Notes under the pieces: generated by a model
Database searches by the model: none
Told to the model about the DNA's origin: nothing
The model's input: only the letters and a program-made list of their open reading frames with translations
Part shown: positions 1-7,909 of the stretch, piece after piece
How the letters are laid out: every line of letters starts with the position of its first letter
Position numbering within the stretch: the first letter of the stretch is position 1
Origin: an uncultured bacterium
GTDB taxonomy: Bacteria > Actinomycetota > Coriobacteriia > Coriobacteriales > Coriobacteriaceae
Assembly: GCA_905216145.1 (NCBI GenBank)
Contig: CAJMST010000006.1
Span: 1-64,000 of the forward strand
DNA: 64,000 nt
Direction of reading: 5' to 3'
Program-made: the position numbers and the translations under genes

Positions 1-158
1 TGGTTTCTGATGCGGCGCGCTGCGCGCCCCGCACAGGCTAAAGCCCGTAACGAAAGGGCGCTGACCTTCTGGTCGCGCCCTTGAAGTTGAACGTCAGATT
101 GGTGTGAATGCGGCTCGCGCAGCGTCAAGCGGTCCGCCGTTCGGTAGAACGGCGGAAC
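1..158 (+). ncRNA. structured RNA element, copy 1 (5' part probably outside the window)
   Basis: This stretch has no gene but matches the element at 27336-27507 block by block. It holds a hairpin at 14-28, a bulged hairpin GGGCGC-t-GACC/GGTC-GCGCCC at 56-80, a shared TTGAA...CAGATTG segment (81-101), GCAGCGTC (119-126), and a terminal hairpin CCGCCGTTC-ggta-GAACGGCGG at 134-155. The bulged hairpin keeps its shape and its unpaired T while the inner pairs differ between copies, which supports RNA folding. The 5' strand that would pair with the segment before the last hairpin is not present and may lie before position 1. The downstream neighbour is convergent, so this copy does not look like a cis leader. 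Strand is inferred from copy 2. The family is not identified; the raiA motif is one candidate to test. Confidence 0.6.
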
Positions 159-161
159 TAG

Positions 162-1682
162 TTACGCTTGGCGATAATGATCGAAGAAGTCGGCGAGGTC
201 TTCGAGGGACTCTTTGAGTACTTCCATGCGCGGCAGGTACACGATGCGGAAGTGGTCGGGCTCAGCCCAGTTGAAGCCGCCGCCGCGCGTGATCAGGATC
301 TTCTTCTCGTGCAGCAGGTCGAGGGCGAACTGCTCGTCATCGGTGATGTTGAACTTCTTCACATCCATCTTGGGGAAGATGTAGAACGCCGCGCGCGGCT
401 TAACCACCGAGATGCCGTCAATCTTGTTGAGCGCCTCATACACAAAGTTGCGCTGCTCGTAGACACGGCCGCCGGGACGGATGTAGTCGTTAACGGACTG
501 ATGGCCACCGAGTGCCGTCTGAACGATCGACTGAGCCGGCACGTTAGAGCACAGGCGCATGTTGGAGAGCATGTTGATGCCCATGATGAAGTCGCTCATG
601 CAGCGCTGGTTGCCCGAAAGCACCATCCAGCCAATACGATAGCCCGCAATCATGTGCGACTTGGAAAGGCCGCTAAAGGTGACGCAGGGCAGGTCGGGGG
701 CGAGCGAGGCAATCGAGACGTGCTCGTAGCCGTCCATGCAGAGGCGGTCGTAGATCTCATCGGCAAAGATCATCAGCTGATGCCTGCGTGCAACCTCGAC
801 GATGCCCTCGAGCACCTCGCGCGGATAGACGGAACCCGTGGGGTTATTGGGGTTGATGATGACGAGAGCTTTGGTCGCGCTCGTAATCTTGGACTCCATA
901 TCCTCCAAGTCGGGATACCAATCCGCCTGCTCATCGCACAGATAGTGCACAGGATGACCGCCGGCAAGGGTTGCGCACGCCGTCCAGAGCGGATAGTCGG
1001 GGCTGGGGATCAGAATCTCGTCGCCATTGTCGAGCAGCGCGTTCATCGAAAGCTGAATGAGCTCGGACACGCCGTTGCCCGTGTAGATATGCTCCATCTG
1101 AACGTTGGGCAGGCCCTTGATCTGCGAATACTGCATGATCGCCTTGCGCGCGGAGAACAGGCCACGCGAGTTGGAATAGCCTTCGCAGTCGGGCAGCTGC
1201 TGGCGCATGTCCTTGATGACCTCATCGGGCGTGCGGAAACCGAAGGGCGCCGGGTTACCGATATTGAGTTTGAGGATGCGCTCGCCCTCGTCCTCCATAC
1301 GGGCGGCCTCGTCGACGACGGGACCGCGCACGTCATACAGGACGTTATCGAGCTTGGTGGACTTAGAAAAAGTACGCATGGTGGTGCTCCTTGCAATTTG
1401 AGCTGAGGGATGGGGTTCGGGCTTGGAATCGTTGCGGGGTGATGATGCCTCGCCTTGATCGGCGTCACCGGCAAGCAGCCAGGTAACATCGACCTCCAAA
1501 ATACGGGCGAGCAGCTCAGCCACATCGCGCCGCGGGATCGTCTTGCCGCTCACATATTGGCTCATCTGACTCTTGCCGAGTTTTTTGCCGAGCATCTCCG
1601 ATGCGCGGATCACGTCCGACTGGCGAACGTCGCGATCGGACATAGTCTGTCGCAGGCGATCGCTAAACGTCTCTTGGGCCAC
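162..1682 (-). CDS. XRE-type HTH fused to a PLP-dependent aminotransferase (AlaA/AspC-like)
   Basis: 506 aa from a GTG preceded by AAGGAGG at 5 nt. Residues 1-72 form an XRE-like helix-turn-helix domain, residues 73-101 a Pro/Ser-rich linker, and 102-506 a fold-type I aminotransferase related to alanine-synthesising AlaA/AlaC enzymes. Visible motifs are NPNNPTG (277-283), ADEIYD (305-310) and the PLP lysine in SGLSKSHMIAGYRIGW (K341). A second strong ribosome binding site (AAGGAG, 7 nt) precedes the ATG of the enzyme domain at 1379, so a 405-aa enzyme without the HTH could also be made. A 20-bp palindrome sits just upstream of the gene and suggests autoregulation. The enzyme class is firm; the substrate (pyruvate/glutamate is likely) is inferred. 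Confidence 0.88.
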   Translation of the reverse strand: MAQETFSDRLRQTMSDRDVRQSDVIRASEMLGKKLGKSQMSQYVSGKTIPRRDVAELLARILEVDVTWLLAGDADQGEASSPRNDSKPEPHPSAQIARSTTMRTFSKSTKLDNVLYDVRGPVVDEAARMEDEGERILKLNIGNPAPFGFRTPDEVIKDMRQQLPDCEGYSNSRGLFSARKAIMQYSQIKGLPNVQMEHIYTGNGVSELIQLSMNALLDNGDEILIPSPDYPLWTACATLAGGHPVHYLCDEQADWYPDLEDMESKITSATKALVIINPNNPTGSVYPREVLEGIVEVARRHQLMIFADEIYDRLCMDGYEHVSIASLAPDLPCVTFSGLSKSHMIAGYRIGWMVLSGNQRCMSDFIMGINMLSNMRLCSNVPAQSIVQTALGGHQSVNDYIRPGGRVYEQRNFVYEALNKIDGISVVKPRAAFYIFPKMDVKKFNITDDEQFALDLLHEKKILITRGGGFNWAEPDHFRIVYLPRMEVLKESLEDLADFFDHYRQA

Positions 1683-1703
1683 TAGAACCTCCTTGCTGGC
1701 AAA

Positions 1704-1742
1704 GTTCAATTTATAGAACACGAATTGAACCATGGTTCAATT
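1704..1742 (-). promoter_or_regulatory. palindromic operator/promoter of the HTH-aminotransferase gene
   Basis: A perfect 20-bp palindrome AATTGAACCATGGTTCAATT lies at 1723-1742, with a further GTTC-N8-GAAC inverted repeat at 1704-1719 and another GTTCAATTT half-site at 1777. On the minus strand TTGAAC (-35-like) is followed after about 18 bp by CTATAA (-10-like), so the palindrome would overlap the promoter. Autoregulation by the gene's own HTH domain is an inference. Confidence 0.6.
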
Positions 1743-1844
1743 TAGCAAGCAGTATAACGCGGCGCCTCATTCGAAAGTTCAATTTCATAAGAAAATGTAT
1801 CGGACTCCGAGATTTGCCCAAAGCGAACAATGGTGTGTACACGT

Positions 1845-2702
1845 TTAGAGGTATTCGAGGAAACGGGCGGCGGCAAGCGAAACATCGGCCGTTCGATATA
1901 TGGCGTTGATCTGCCGATGGGGATGTCCCTCGAGCGAACGCACGGCAACATCGAACTGACAACGGCGCAAGATGAGCGCGGGAAGAATGCTCACACCCAG
2001 GCCGTCCTCAACCATGGCCATAATCGCATAGTCATCCCAGGTCGACAGCTTGGAGCACACCGTCAGTCCCGCCCGACGGAACAGCGGCGTAATCTCGTCA
2101 TCGGTGCCGCGTTCTAGCAGAATAAACTGCTCGTTGGCTAAATCGGCAAGAGAAACGACCTCCGCCGTGGCAAGCAAAGAGTCTGCCGGTACTACCGCCA
2201 TCAACTCGTCGCGCACCAAAGACCGCGATGCCATGCCGTTTTCTCGGGGCTCACGCGGGATAAAGCCCAGGTCACAACGACCCTCAGCCACCCATTGTTC
2301 AATCTCTGAGTAATCGCCCATCAGCAGCTCGTAATCGACATCCGGATGATCGGCGCGAAAGCGCGCGATCACCGACGGCAGTACATGAGTCGCCACACTC
2401 GAAAACGTACCGATGCAGATTTTGCCGCGCATGAGTCCACGCATCTCATCCACCCGTCGCTGCAGGCGGCCAAACTCTTCGCATAACGCCTCGACTGCCG
2501 GCATGACCTGCCGCCCGTCGGCAGAAAGCACCACGCCCTCTCGGCTGCGATCAAGCACCTTAAAACCCCAGTCTGCCTCAAGGTCGCCCACCATGCGGCT
2601 CACGCCCGACTGCGAATAGCTCAGCCGCTCTGCAGCACGCGTAAAGCTGCCGGCACGCACCGTCTCGAGCAGCACTTGCATCTTTTGGATATTGGTCTCC
2701 AC
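1845..2702 (-). CDS. LysR-family transcriptional regulator
   Basis: 285 aa from GTG at 2702 (GGTGGGG 7 nt upstream; an ATG 21 nt further upstream has no ribosome binding site). The N-terminal winged HTH reads SFTRAAERLSYSQSGVSRMV, typical of LysR proteins, followed by a substrate-binding-like effector domain. It is transcribed divergently from an EamA permease gene starting at 2821, the usual arrangement for a LysR protein controlling its neighbour. It is similar in sequence and context to the LysR at 40777-41643. The effector is unknown. Confidence 0.9.
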   Translation of the reverse strand: METNIQKMQVLLETVRAGSFTRAAERLSYSQSGVSRMVGDLEADWGFKVLDRSREGVVLSADGRQVMPAVEALCEEFGRLQRRVDEMRGLMRGKICIGTFSSVATHVLPSVIARFRADHPDVDYELLMGDYSEIEQWVAEGRCDLGFIPREPRENGMASRSLVRDELMAVVPADSLLATAEVVSLADLANEQFILLERGTDDEITPLFRRAGLTVCSKLSTWDDYAIMAMVEDGLGVSILPALILRRCQFDVAVRSLEGHPHRQINAIYRTADVSLAAARFLEYL

Positions 2703-2774
2703 GGCACGTCCCCACCCTTGCATGAGTTTTTGTCATGTTTTCCATGCATTATATTCGCTTTTCTTCTATTGCCA

Positions 2775-2791
2775 GTTCACCCATAGTGAAC
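2775..2791. promoter_or_regulatory. LysR-type operator between divergent LysR and EamA genes
   Basis: The inverted repeat GTTCAC-ccata-GTGAAC contains the T-N11-A core expected of LysR-family binding sites. It lies in the 118-bp divergent intergenic region, 30 bp before the EamA start codon. Confidence 0.5.
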
Positions 2792-2820
2792 ATGTTCGGA
2801 TATAGAGGGGATGTCAGCGC

Positions 2821-3732
2821 ATGAACAACGGACTGTTTACATACTTAGCAGCATTACTGTTGTTTGGCTCTAACGGCATCATCGCCGCAGCTATCGCACT
2901 GCCGAGCCCCGATATCGTGCTGCTGCGCACGTTTTTGGGCGCTCTCTCGCTTGTCACTATCCTCGCCACTACCCAACACCATAAGTTGCAGGCGCCATCT
3001 CGTCCCCGCGAAGCCGCGGCCCTCCTCCTCTCGGGAGCTGCGCTGGGCGCCAGCTGGATTTTTCTGTTCCGCGCCTACCAGACGATCGGCGTCGGCGTAT
3101 CCTCGCTGCTGTACTACTGCGGCCCCATCATTGTCATGGCGCTCTCCCCGCTCATCTTTGGCGAAAAGCTGACCGGCGGCAAAATCGCCGGCTTTGTCGC
3201 CGTTGCTTGTGGTGCTTTTCTCATTGCAGCGCAAGGTCTAGGCGGCAATATGCCCATTGCGGGCATCGTCTGTGGAATCGCCTCGGCCTTCTGCTATGCA
3301 TTGATGGTCATCGCCAGCAAGGGTGCGCCGCACATCGAGGGCCTCGAGAACTCCGCGCTCCAGGTGAGCGCCGCCTTTGTGACCGCACTGGTCCTCACGC
3401 TCATCACGCAGGGCGCTCCCTCGTTCCTGTCCGCCGGCGTCGCCGCCAGTATTGATTGGCGCGCCGTCGCTATGCTCGGCGTCGTCAACACCGGCATTGG
3501 TTGCCTGCTCTACTTTAGCGCCGTCGCCAAGCTGCCCGTCCAGACCGTCGCCGTCGTCGGCTACCTCGAGCCGCTTTCGGCGGTCGTGTTCTCGGCCGCC
3601 CTTTTGGGTGAAGCCATAACACCGGTCCGCCTGATGGGCGCCGCGCTTATCATCGGCGGCGCGATTTTTTGCGAACTCGCCGGCAAACGCGCAAACGCCA
3701 AGGCTGGCATCGCCCAGACAGTACGTGCTTAA
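2821..3732 (+). CDS. EamA/DMT-superfamily permease
   Basis: 303 aa, about ten hydrophobic segments with two EamA repeats, typical of 10-TM drug/metabolite transporters (RhaT/YdcZ/EamA type) in the cytoplasmic membrane. GAGGGG precedes the ATG. It is divergent from a LysR regulator that probably controls it. The transported compound cannot be read from the sequence; many relatives export amino acids or metabolites. The same LysR/EamA pairing recurs at 40777-42704. Confidence 0.88.
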   Translation: MNNGLFTYLAALLLFGSNGIIAAAIALPSPDIVLLRTFLGALSLVTILATTQHHKLQAPSRPREAAALLLSGAALGASWIFLFRAYQTIGVGVSSLLYYCGPIIVMALSPLIFGEKLTGGKIAGFVAVACGAFLIAAQGLGGNMPIAGIVCGIASAFCYALMVIASKGAPHIEGLENSALQVSAAFVTALVLTLITQGAPSFLSAGVAASIDWRAVAMLGVVNTGIGCLLYFSAVAKLPVQTVAVVGYLEPLSAVVFSAALLGEAITPVRLMGAALIIGGAIFCELAGKRANAKAGIAQTVRA

Positions 3733-3766
3733 AAGCCCCTGCTTTGAAATGCTACCTGCGTAGATA

Positions 3767-3790
3767 AATAATCCCCAGCTGAGGATTATT
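3767..3790. repeat. inverted repeat upstream of kup
   Basis: AATAATCC and GGATTATT form perfect 8-bp arms around CCAGCTGA. The site is 35 bp after the EamA gene and about 100 bp before kup. It has no T-run, so it may be an operator rather than a terminator. Confidence 0.4.
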
Positions 3791-3888
3791 GTCTAAAATA
3801 ACCCGATGTGCCAAACTGCTCTTGTATGTATAAAGACGGCATAAAGTTTTTGTCCTAGACAGATAACCGGATGTCTAAGGGAGTCCTC

Positions 3889-6120
3889 GTGGCACACAAC
3901 AAACTGGAGGCAAACCTCCAAGACCAGCGCGGGCAAGGCGGGCACGGAGCCATCCCCCTCTCCGCTGGCATGCTGCTCGTAACGCTCGGCGTCGTCTATG
4001 GCGACATCGGCACGAGCCCCATGTACACCATGAAATCAATCGTTGCCAACAACGGCGGCATCGGTACCGTCAGCGAGGACATGATCCTGGGCGCGCTTTC
4101 GCTCGTCATCTGGACCATGACGCTCGTGACCACGGTCAAGTACGTGGTAATCGCCATGAAGGCCGACAACCACAACGAAGGCGGCATCTTCGCCCTGTTC
4201 AGTCTCGTGCGCAAGGTGGCGCCATGGCTGATTCTCCCCGCCATGATCGGCGGCGCGGCGCTGCTCGCCGACGGCATCCTCACCCCCGCCGTCACGGTTA
4301 CCACGGCCATCGAGGGCTTGCGCACTATCGAGTGGGGCCATGCGCTTTTGGGTGACGGCCAGACCAACGTCATCATCATCACCATCATCATTATCTGCGG
4401 CCTGTTTGCCATGCAGCGCGCCGGCACCTCGTCAATCGGCAAGATGTTCGGCCCGCTTATGACGCTGTGGTTCCTGTTCTTGGCTGGCGCCGGCCTGTTC
4501 AACATGCTCGGCAACCTGTCCATCCTGCGCGCGCTCAACCCCATCCGCGGCATCATGTTCCTGTTCTCGCCCATCAACCACTCGGGCATCATGGTGCTCG
4601 GCTTCGTCTTCCTGTCGACGACCGGCGCCGAGGCGCTCTATTCGGACATGGGTCACGTGGGCAAGGCTAACATTTACGCATCCTGGCCGTTCGTAAAGGC
4701 GGCCCTCATCCTTAACTATCTGGGTCAGGGCGCTTGGCTGCTCGCCAACAATTCCAATCCCCAGATGCTCGCGATGGATATCGTCAACCCGTTCTATATG
4801 ATGCTTCCCGAGCCCCTGCGCCCCTTTGCCATCGTGCTTTCGGCCGTGGCGGCCATCATCGCCTCGCAGGCGCTCATTACCGGCTCGTTCTCGTTGGTTT
4901 CGGAGGCAACGCGCCTCAACCTTATGCCGCACCTGCGTATCCACTACCCCAGCGACACCAAGGGCCAGCTTTATATTCCACTCGTCAACAACATCATGTG
5001 GGTCGGCTGCATCTTCATCGTGCTGCTGTTCCAGAACTCCGAGCGCATGGAGAGCGCCTATGGCCTCGCCATTACCGTGACCATGCTTATGACCACGACG
5101 CTTTTGACGAGCTATATCGCCGGCATTCTCAAGCACAGACTGGGCGCCTGCGTCTTCGCCCTGCTTTTTGGCGCCATCGAGCTGTGCTTCTTTGCCTCGT
5201 GCCTCACTATGTTCTTTGACGGCGGCTATGTGATGATCTTCCTGGCCGCACTGCTGTTTGGCCTTATGTACGTGTGGCGTCGTGGCACCGCCATCGAGCG
5301 CACGCAAACGATCCTGCTGCCCGTCTCCAAGTACATCGATCAGCTCAACCGCCTGCGCAACGACGAGACCTACCCCGTGCTCGCCGACAATCTGGTGTTC
5401 CTCACCAACAGCCCCGATCCGCTCACGCTCGACCGCGACGTGCTCTATTCCATCCTGGACAAACATCCCAAGCGCGCCAAGGCATACTGGTTCATTAACG
5501 TGCACGTTACCGACGAGCCCTATACGCACGAGTATTCCGTCGAGACCTTCGGCACGGACTTCCTCTTCCGCGTACGCCTGGACCTGGGCTTTAAGGTCAA
5601 CCAGCGCGTTAATGCCTACCTGCGCCAGATCGTTGGCGACCTGATGGCATCGGGCGAGCTGCCGCCGCAACATCACACCTACTCCATCTACGAGACGCGC
5701 GGCAACGTAGGTGACTTCCGCTTTTGCATGCTGCGCAAGATGCTTGCCCCCGAAACGGACATCAACCGCAATGACCACCGCGTGATGGCCATCAAGTACG
5801 CCGTCCGCCGCGCCTGCGGAAGCCCGGCACGCTGGTACGGTCTCGAGAACTCGGCCATCATCATTGAGTACGTACCGCTGTTTGCCCGCATGCGCCCGGC
5901 CGTTAAGCTCGTGCGCACCCAGGTGCCGCTCGAGGTTCAGATCGAAGAGGCCGAGGAAATGGAAGTCGACATCTTCTCGGACGACTTGGTCAACGGCAAC
6001 GAAGCCGGTAAGGACATGAACGTCGATCCCACCGAGTTGCTCGAGAGCGTCGCCGATACGCCCGAACAGCAACAGCTCGACGGCCTCGAGAACGAACAAC
6101 TCAACGACGCCAACTTCTAG
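3889..6120 (+). CDS. kup: Kup-family potassium uptake protein
   Basis: 743 aa from GTG at 3889 (AAGGGAG at 5 nt; an in-frame ATG 18 nt upstream lacks a site). Family signatures GDIGTSPMYT near the N-terminus and ADGILTPAVTV in the next segments identify a K+/H+ symporter of the KUP/HAK/KT family. About twelve membrane helices occupy the first 440 or so residues, followed by a long cytoplasmic C-terminal domain ending in an acidic tail (EEAEEMEVDIFSDDL...). It is a single gene with a bidirectional terminator after it. No c-di-AMP riboswitch pattern was recognised upstream. Confidence 0.95.
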   Translation: MAHNKLEANLQDQRGQGGHGAIPLSAGMLLVTLGVVYGDIGTSPMYTMKSIVANNGGIGTVSEDMILGALSLVIWTMTLVTTVKYVVIAMKADNHNEGGIFALFSLVRKVAPWLILPAMIGGAALLADGILTPAVTVTTAIEGLRTIEWGHALLGDGQTNVIIITIIIICGLFAMQRAGTSSIGKMFGPLMTLWFLFLAGAGLFNMLGNLSILRALNPIRGIMFLFSPINHSGIMVLGFVFLSTTGAEALYSDMGHVGKANIYASWPFVKAALILNYLGQGAWLLANNSNPQMLAMDIVNPFYMMLPEPLRPFAIVLSAVAAIIASQALITGSFSLVSEATRLNLMPHLRIHYPSDTKGQLYIPLVNNIMWVGCIFIVLLFQNSERMESAYGLAITVTMLMTTTLLTSYIAGILKHRLGACVFALLFGAIELCFFASCLTMFFDGGYVMIFLAALLFGLMYVWRRGTAIERTQTILLPVSKYIDQLNRLRNDETYPVLADNLVFLTNSPDPLTLDRDVLYSILDKHPKRAKAYWFINVHVTDEPYTHEYSVETFGTDFLFRVRLDLGFKVNQRVNAYLRQIVGDLMASGELPPQHHTYSIYETRGNVGDFRFCMLRKMLAPETDINRNDHRVMAIKYAVRRACGSPARWYGLENSAIIIEYVPLFARMRPAVKLVRTQVPLEVQIEEAEEMEVDIFSDDLVNGNEAGKDMNVDPTELLESVADTPEQQQLDGLENEQLNDANF

Positions 6121-6140
6121 CGACGTCACAAATCAACAAC

Positions 6141-6176
6141 AGCGGCCCTGCACCTCACGAGAGACGCAGGGCCGCT
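6141..6176. terminator. bidirectional terminator between kup and the choloylglycine hydrolase gene
   Basis: AGCGGCCCTGC and GCAGGGCCGCT form a perfect 11-bp stem with a 14-nt loop, between convergent genes. Confidence 0.8.
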
Positions 6177-6199
6177 TTGCATTGCGGTAAAGCTAACGG

Positions 6200-7165
6200 C
6201 TACGAACGACGCGGCTCGGGAACCACGAGCCTATCGGGGCTCGCGCCCTCGGCATCCATCAGGCTCACGTAGCGAATCGACGGATCCCCATACATCGCGT
6301 AGTAATAATTGCCCGTGCGCGCGCTAAAGCATCCGGTATAGATAGTCTTCTCGAACTTGCCATCGCCCATCCTGGACGCTCCCTCGATCATCACCACGCC
6401 CTCGAGTGAACGGAACATGCGGACGACGTTTTCGGTCTCGCTCTCCTTTTGCGGGTAATTGGCATTGAGGTACGCCGCCTTTACAAAACGGCTCGGCGAA
6501 TAGCAGTCACCCGGAATACCGCGCATGCCGGCACCCGCGCCATAGGGCTTGAGCTCGGCGCCACGCCATGTCGCCGTCTGCGGAAAATCGCTTGTGGCGG
6601 TGATATAGGTGCGGAGGTTTTCCATGTGCCACGGGAAGGTGGGCTGGTTGGCAAGGGTGTCGACCGGATCGTCGTATACATGCAGGCCGTCAGCCATCAT
6701 CTCGACCACGATGCTGCGCTGGCTGTCGCCGATAATCCAATGGAGCAGTGACACGCCCAGTCCCTCTCCGGCAGATTTGGCGACAATCACCGTGTCGCGC
6801 AGCGCGGCCTCGACCTCATCGACCGTCGAGAACGTCGCTGCCACCCACAGGGGAAACTCATAGGCCGCGATATTGGTCTTGCCGTCGACAGGGTCATCGG
6901 CATACTCGGCATAGCCGGGAAAGTTGAGCCCCGCCACAGCCAGACCCGCATCGTTACCGCAATCGAAAAACATGGGATAGTTCTTGTAATCGATGCACAT
7001 ACCGATCACCGCGTGTGCCGCTGTCGCGTCGTCGATAAACGAATACGGAATGTGAAACCCGCGCGGCATCACGCGAACCTGTTGGCCGTAGTCAAAGCTC
7101 CAGTCGAGGTTGCGGCCCAGATACATGTGGCCAGAATTATCGGTAAATCGAATGCTCGTGCACAT
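6200..7165 (-). CDS. choloylglycine hydrolase family protein (bile salt hydrolase / penicillin V acylase)
   Basis: 321 aa from the ATG at 7165, chosen because AGGAGG precedes it by 5 nt and because it puts Cys at position 2, the N-terminal nucleophile of this Ntn-hydrolase family after Met removal. Arg18 and Asp21 in GRNLDW, and Asn81 in AGLNFPGY, match known active-site positions of bile salt hydrolases. No signal peptide, so cytoplasmic. Family members hydrolyse the amide bond of glyco- or tauro-conjugated bile acids, or penicillin V; gut origin favours bile salt hydrolase, but specificity is not decided by sequence reading. Monocistronic. Confidence 0.9.
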   Translation of the reverse strand: MCTSIRFTDNSGHMYLGRNLDWSFDYGQQVRVMPRGFHIPYSFIDDATAAHAVIGMCIDYKNYPMFFDCGNDAGLAVAGLNFPGYAEYADDPVDGKTNIAAYEFPLWVAATFSTVDEVEAALRDTVIVAKSAGEGLGVSLLHWIIGDSQRSIVVEMMADGLHVYDDPVDTLANQPTFPWHMENLRTYITATSDFPQTATWRGAELKPYGAGAGMRGIPGDCYSPSRFVKAAYLNANYPQKESETENVVRMFRSLEGVVMIEGASRMGDGKFEKTIYTGCFSARTGNYYYAMYGDPSIRYVSLMDAEGASPDRLVVPEPRRS

Positions 7166-7231
7166 GGCGCCTCCTAGCTTTACGTTCTTGCTAAGTTCAT
7201 TGTCTCCAAACAAAAAGGTGCTAAACACAAA

Positions 7232-7270
7232 GGCCCGGACATGACAACAATGTCACGTCCGGGCCAAAAG
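7232..7270 (-). terminator. terminator of the deformylase-like gene
   Basis: GGCCCGGAC and GTCCGGGCC with inner TGACA/TGTCA form a long stem. On the minus strand it is followed by TTTGTGTTT, downstream of the gene ending at 7297. Confidence 0.75.
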
Positions 7271-7296
7271 AGACGAAGTGCGGTGCTGTAGTCACC

Positions 7297-7716
7297 CTAG
7301 ACAAGTTTGCCTTGACAGTGATCGATCATATGCTGGATCATCTGCGCCTCAAAGCCCGCGTAGTCGCGGCGGCACTCCTTCATCTTGCCGTCGACGATCT
7401 GGTCAAAGGCAACCTTGCACTTGATGTAGCGCGTGGACTTGGTGACCTCCTCGTGCGTCAGGCAGCTCTCCTCCATCTTGCTGGCGCCCAGGCCAAACAC
7501 CAGACGGGGGTTGTAAAGCACGTGGGGCTCACCGGCGTCGTCCAGATAGACGCAGACCTTCTTGGTGACGCCGATCTGGTTGGCGGCCAAGCAGCCGGCA
7601 TCATCGAGCGACTTGATGGTATCAATCAGATCCTGAGCGACCGACTCGTCCTCGACAGTCGCAACCTCGCAACGCTGGGACAGGATAGCCTCGTCGTGGC
7701 AAAGCTCTTTAATCAT
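7297..7716 (-). CDS. peptide deformylase-like protein with altered catalytic motif
   Basis: 139 aa from ATG at 7716 with GGAGGAA upstream. The three deformylase motifs are present in order: GCLAANQIG (motif 1), EESCLT (motif 2, metal-binding Cys) and QHMIDHCQG (motif 3). Canonical motif 3 is HExxH, with the Glu acting as general base; here the Glu is Met (codon ATG), although both His ligands remain. Active deformylases almost always keep this Glu, so the protein may be inactive, have another role, or belong to a divergent paralogue group. It is also short compared with the usual 150-190 aa. A housekeeping def gene would be expected elsewhere in the genome. Confidence 0.85.
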   Translation of the reverse strand: MIKELCHDEAILSQRCEVATVEDESVAQDLIDTIKSLDDAGCLAANQIGVTKKVCVYLDDAGEPHVLYNPRLVFGLGASKMEESCLTHEEVTKSTRYIKCKVAFDQIVDGKMKECRRDYAGFEAQMIQHMIDHCQGKLV

Positions 7717-7909
7717 ACGTTCCTCCATAGGGGTCGTTGTAACCGCTTAAGTATACGGTACCTACACAATTTCATGCGAAAGATACCGCCCGTCCGTTAC
7801 AAACCGCCGAACATCAACATGCGAGGAACACCAACTTCACAAAGGCGATATAGTGGGTGAGTTCGTGTCAATCGGCCTAAACTCGGGGCCGAACAAGGAA
7901 AGGGTATGC

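Noticed and set aside
4432..6129. 565-aa minus-strand open frame opposite kup
   Set aside because: A shadow frame in GC-rich coding DNA; low-complexity His/Val/Glu-rich translation with no domain. The same applies to long frames opposite thiM, the TetM-like gene, prfC and the MalY-like gene.
7717..7909. Purine riboswitch before the NCS2 permease
   Set aside because: The conserved junction and loop sequences are absent.
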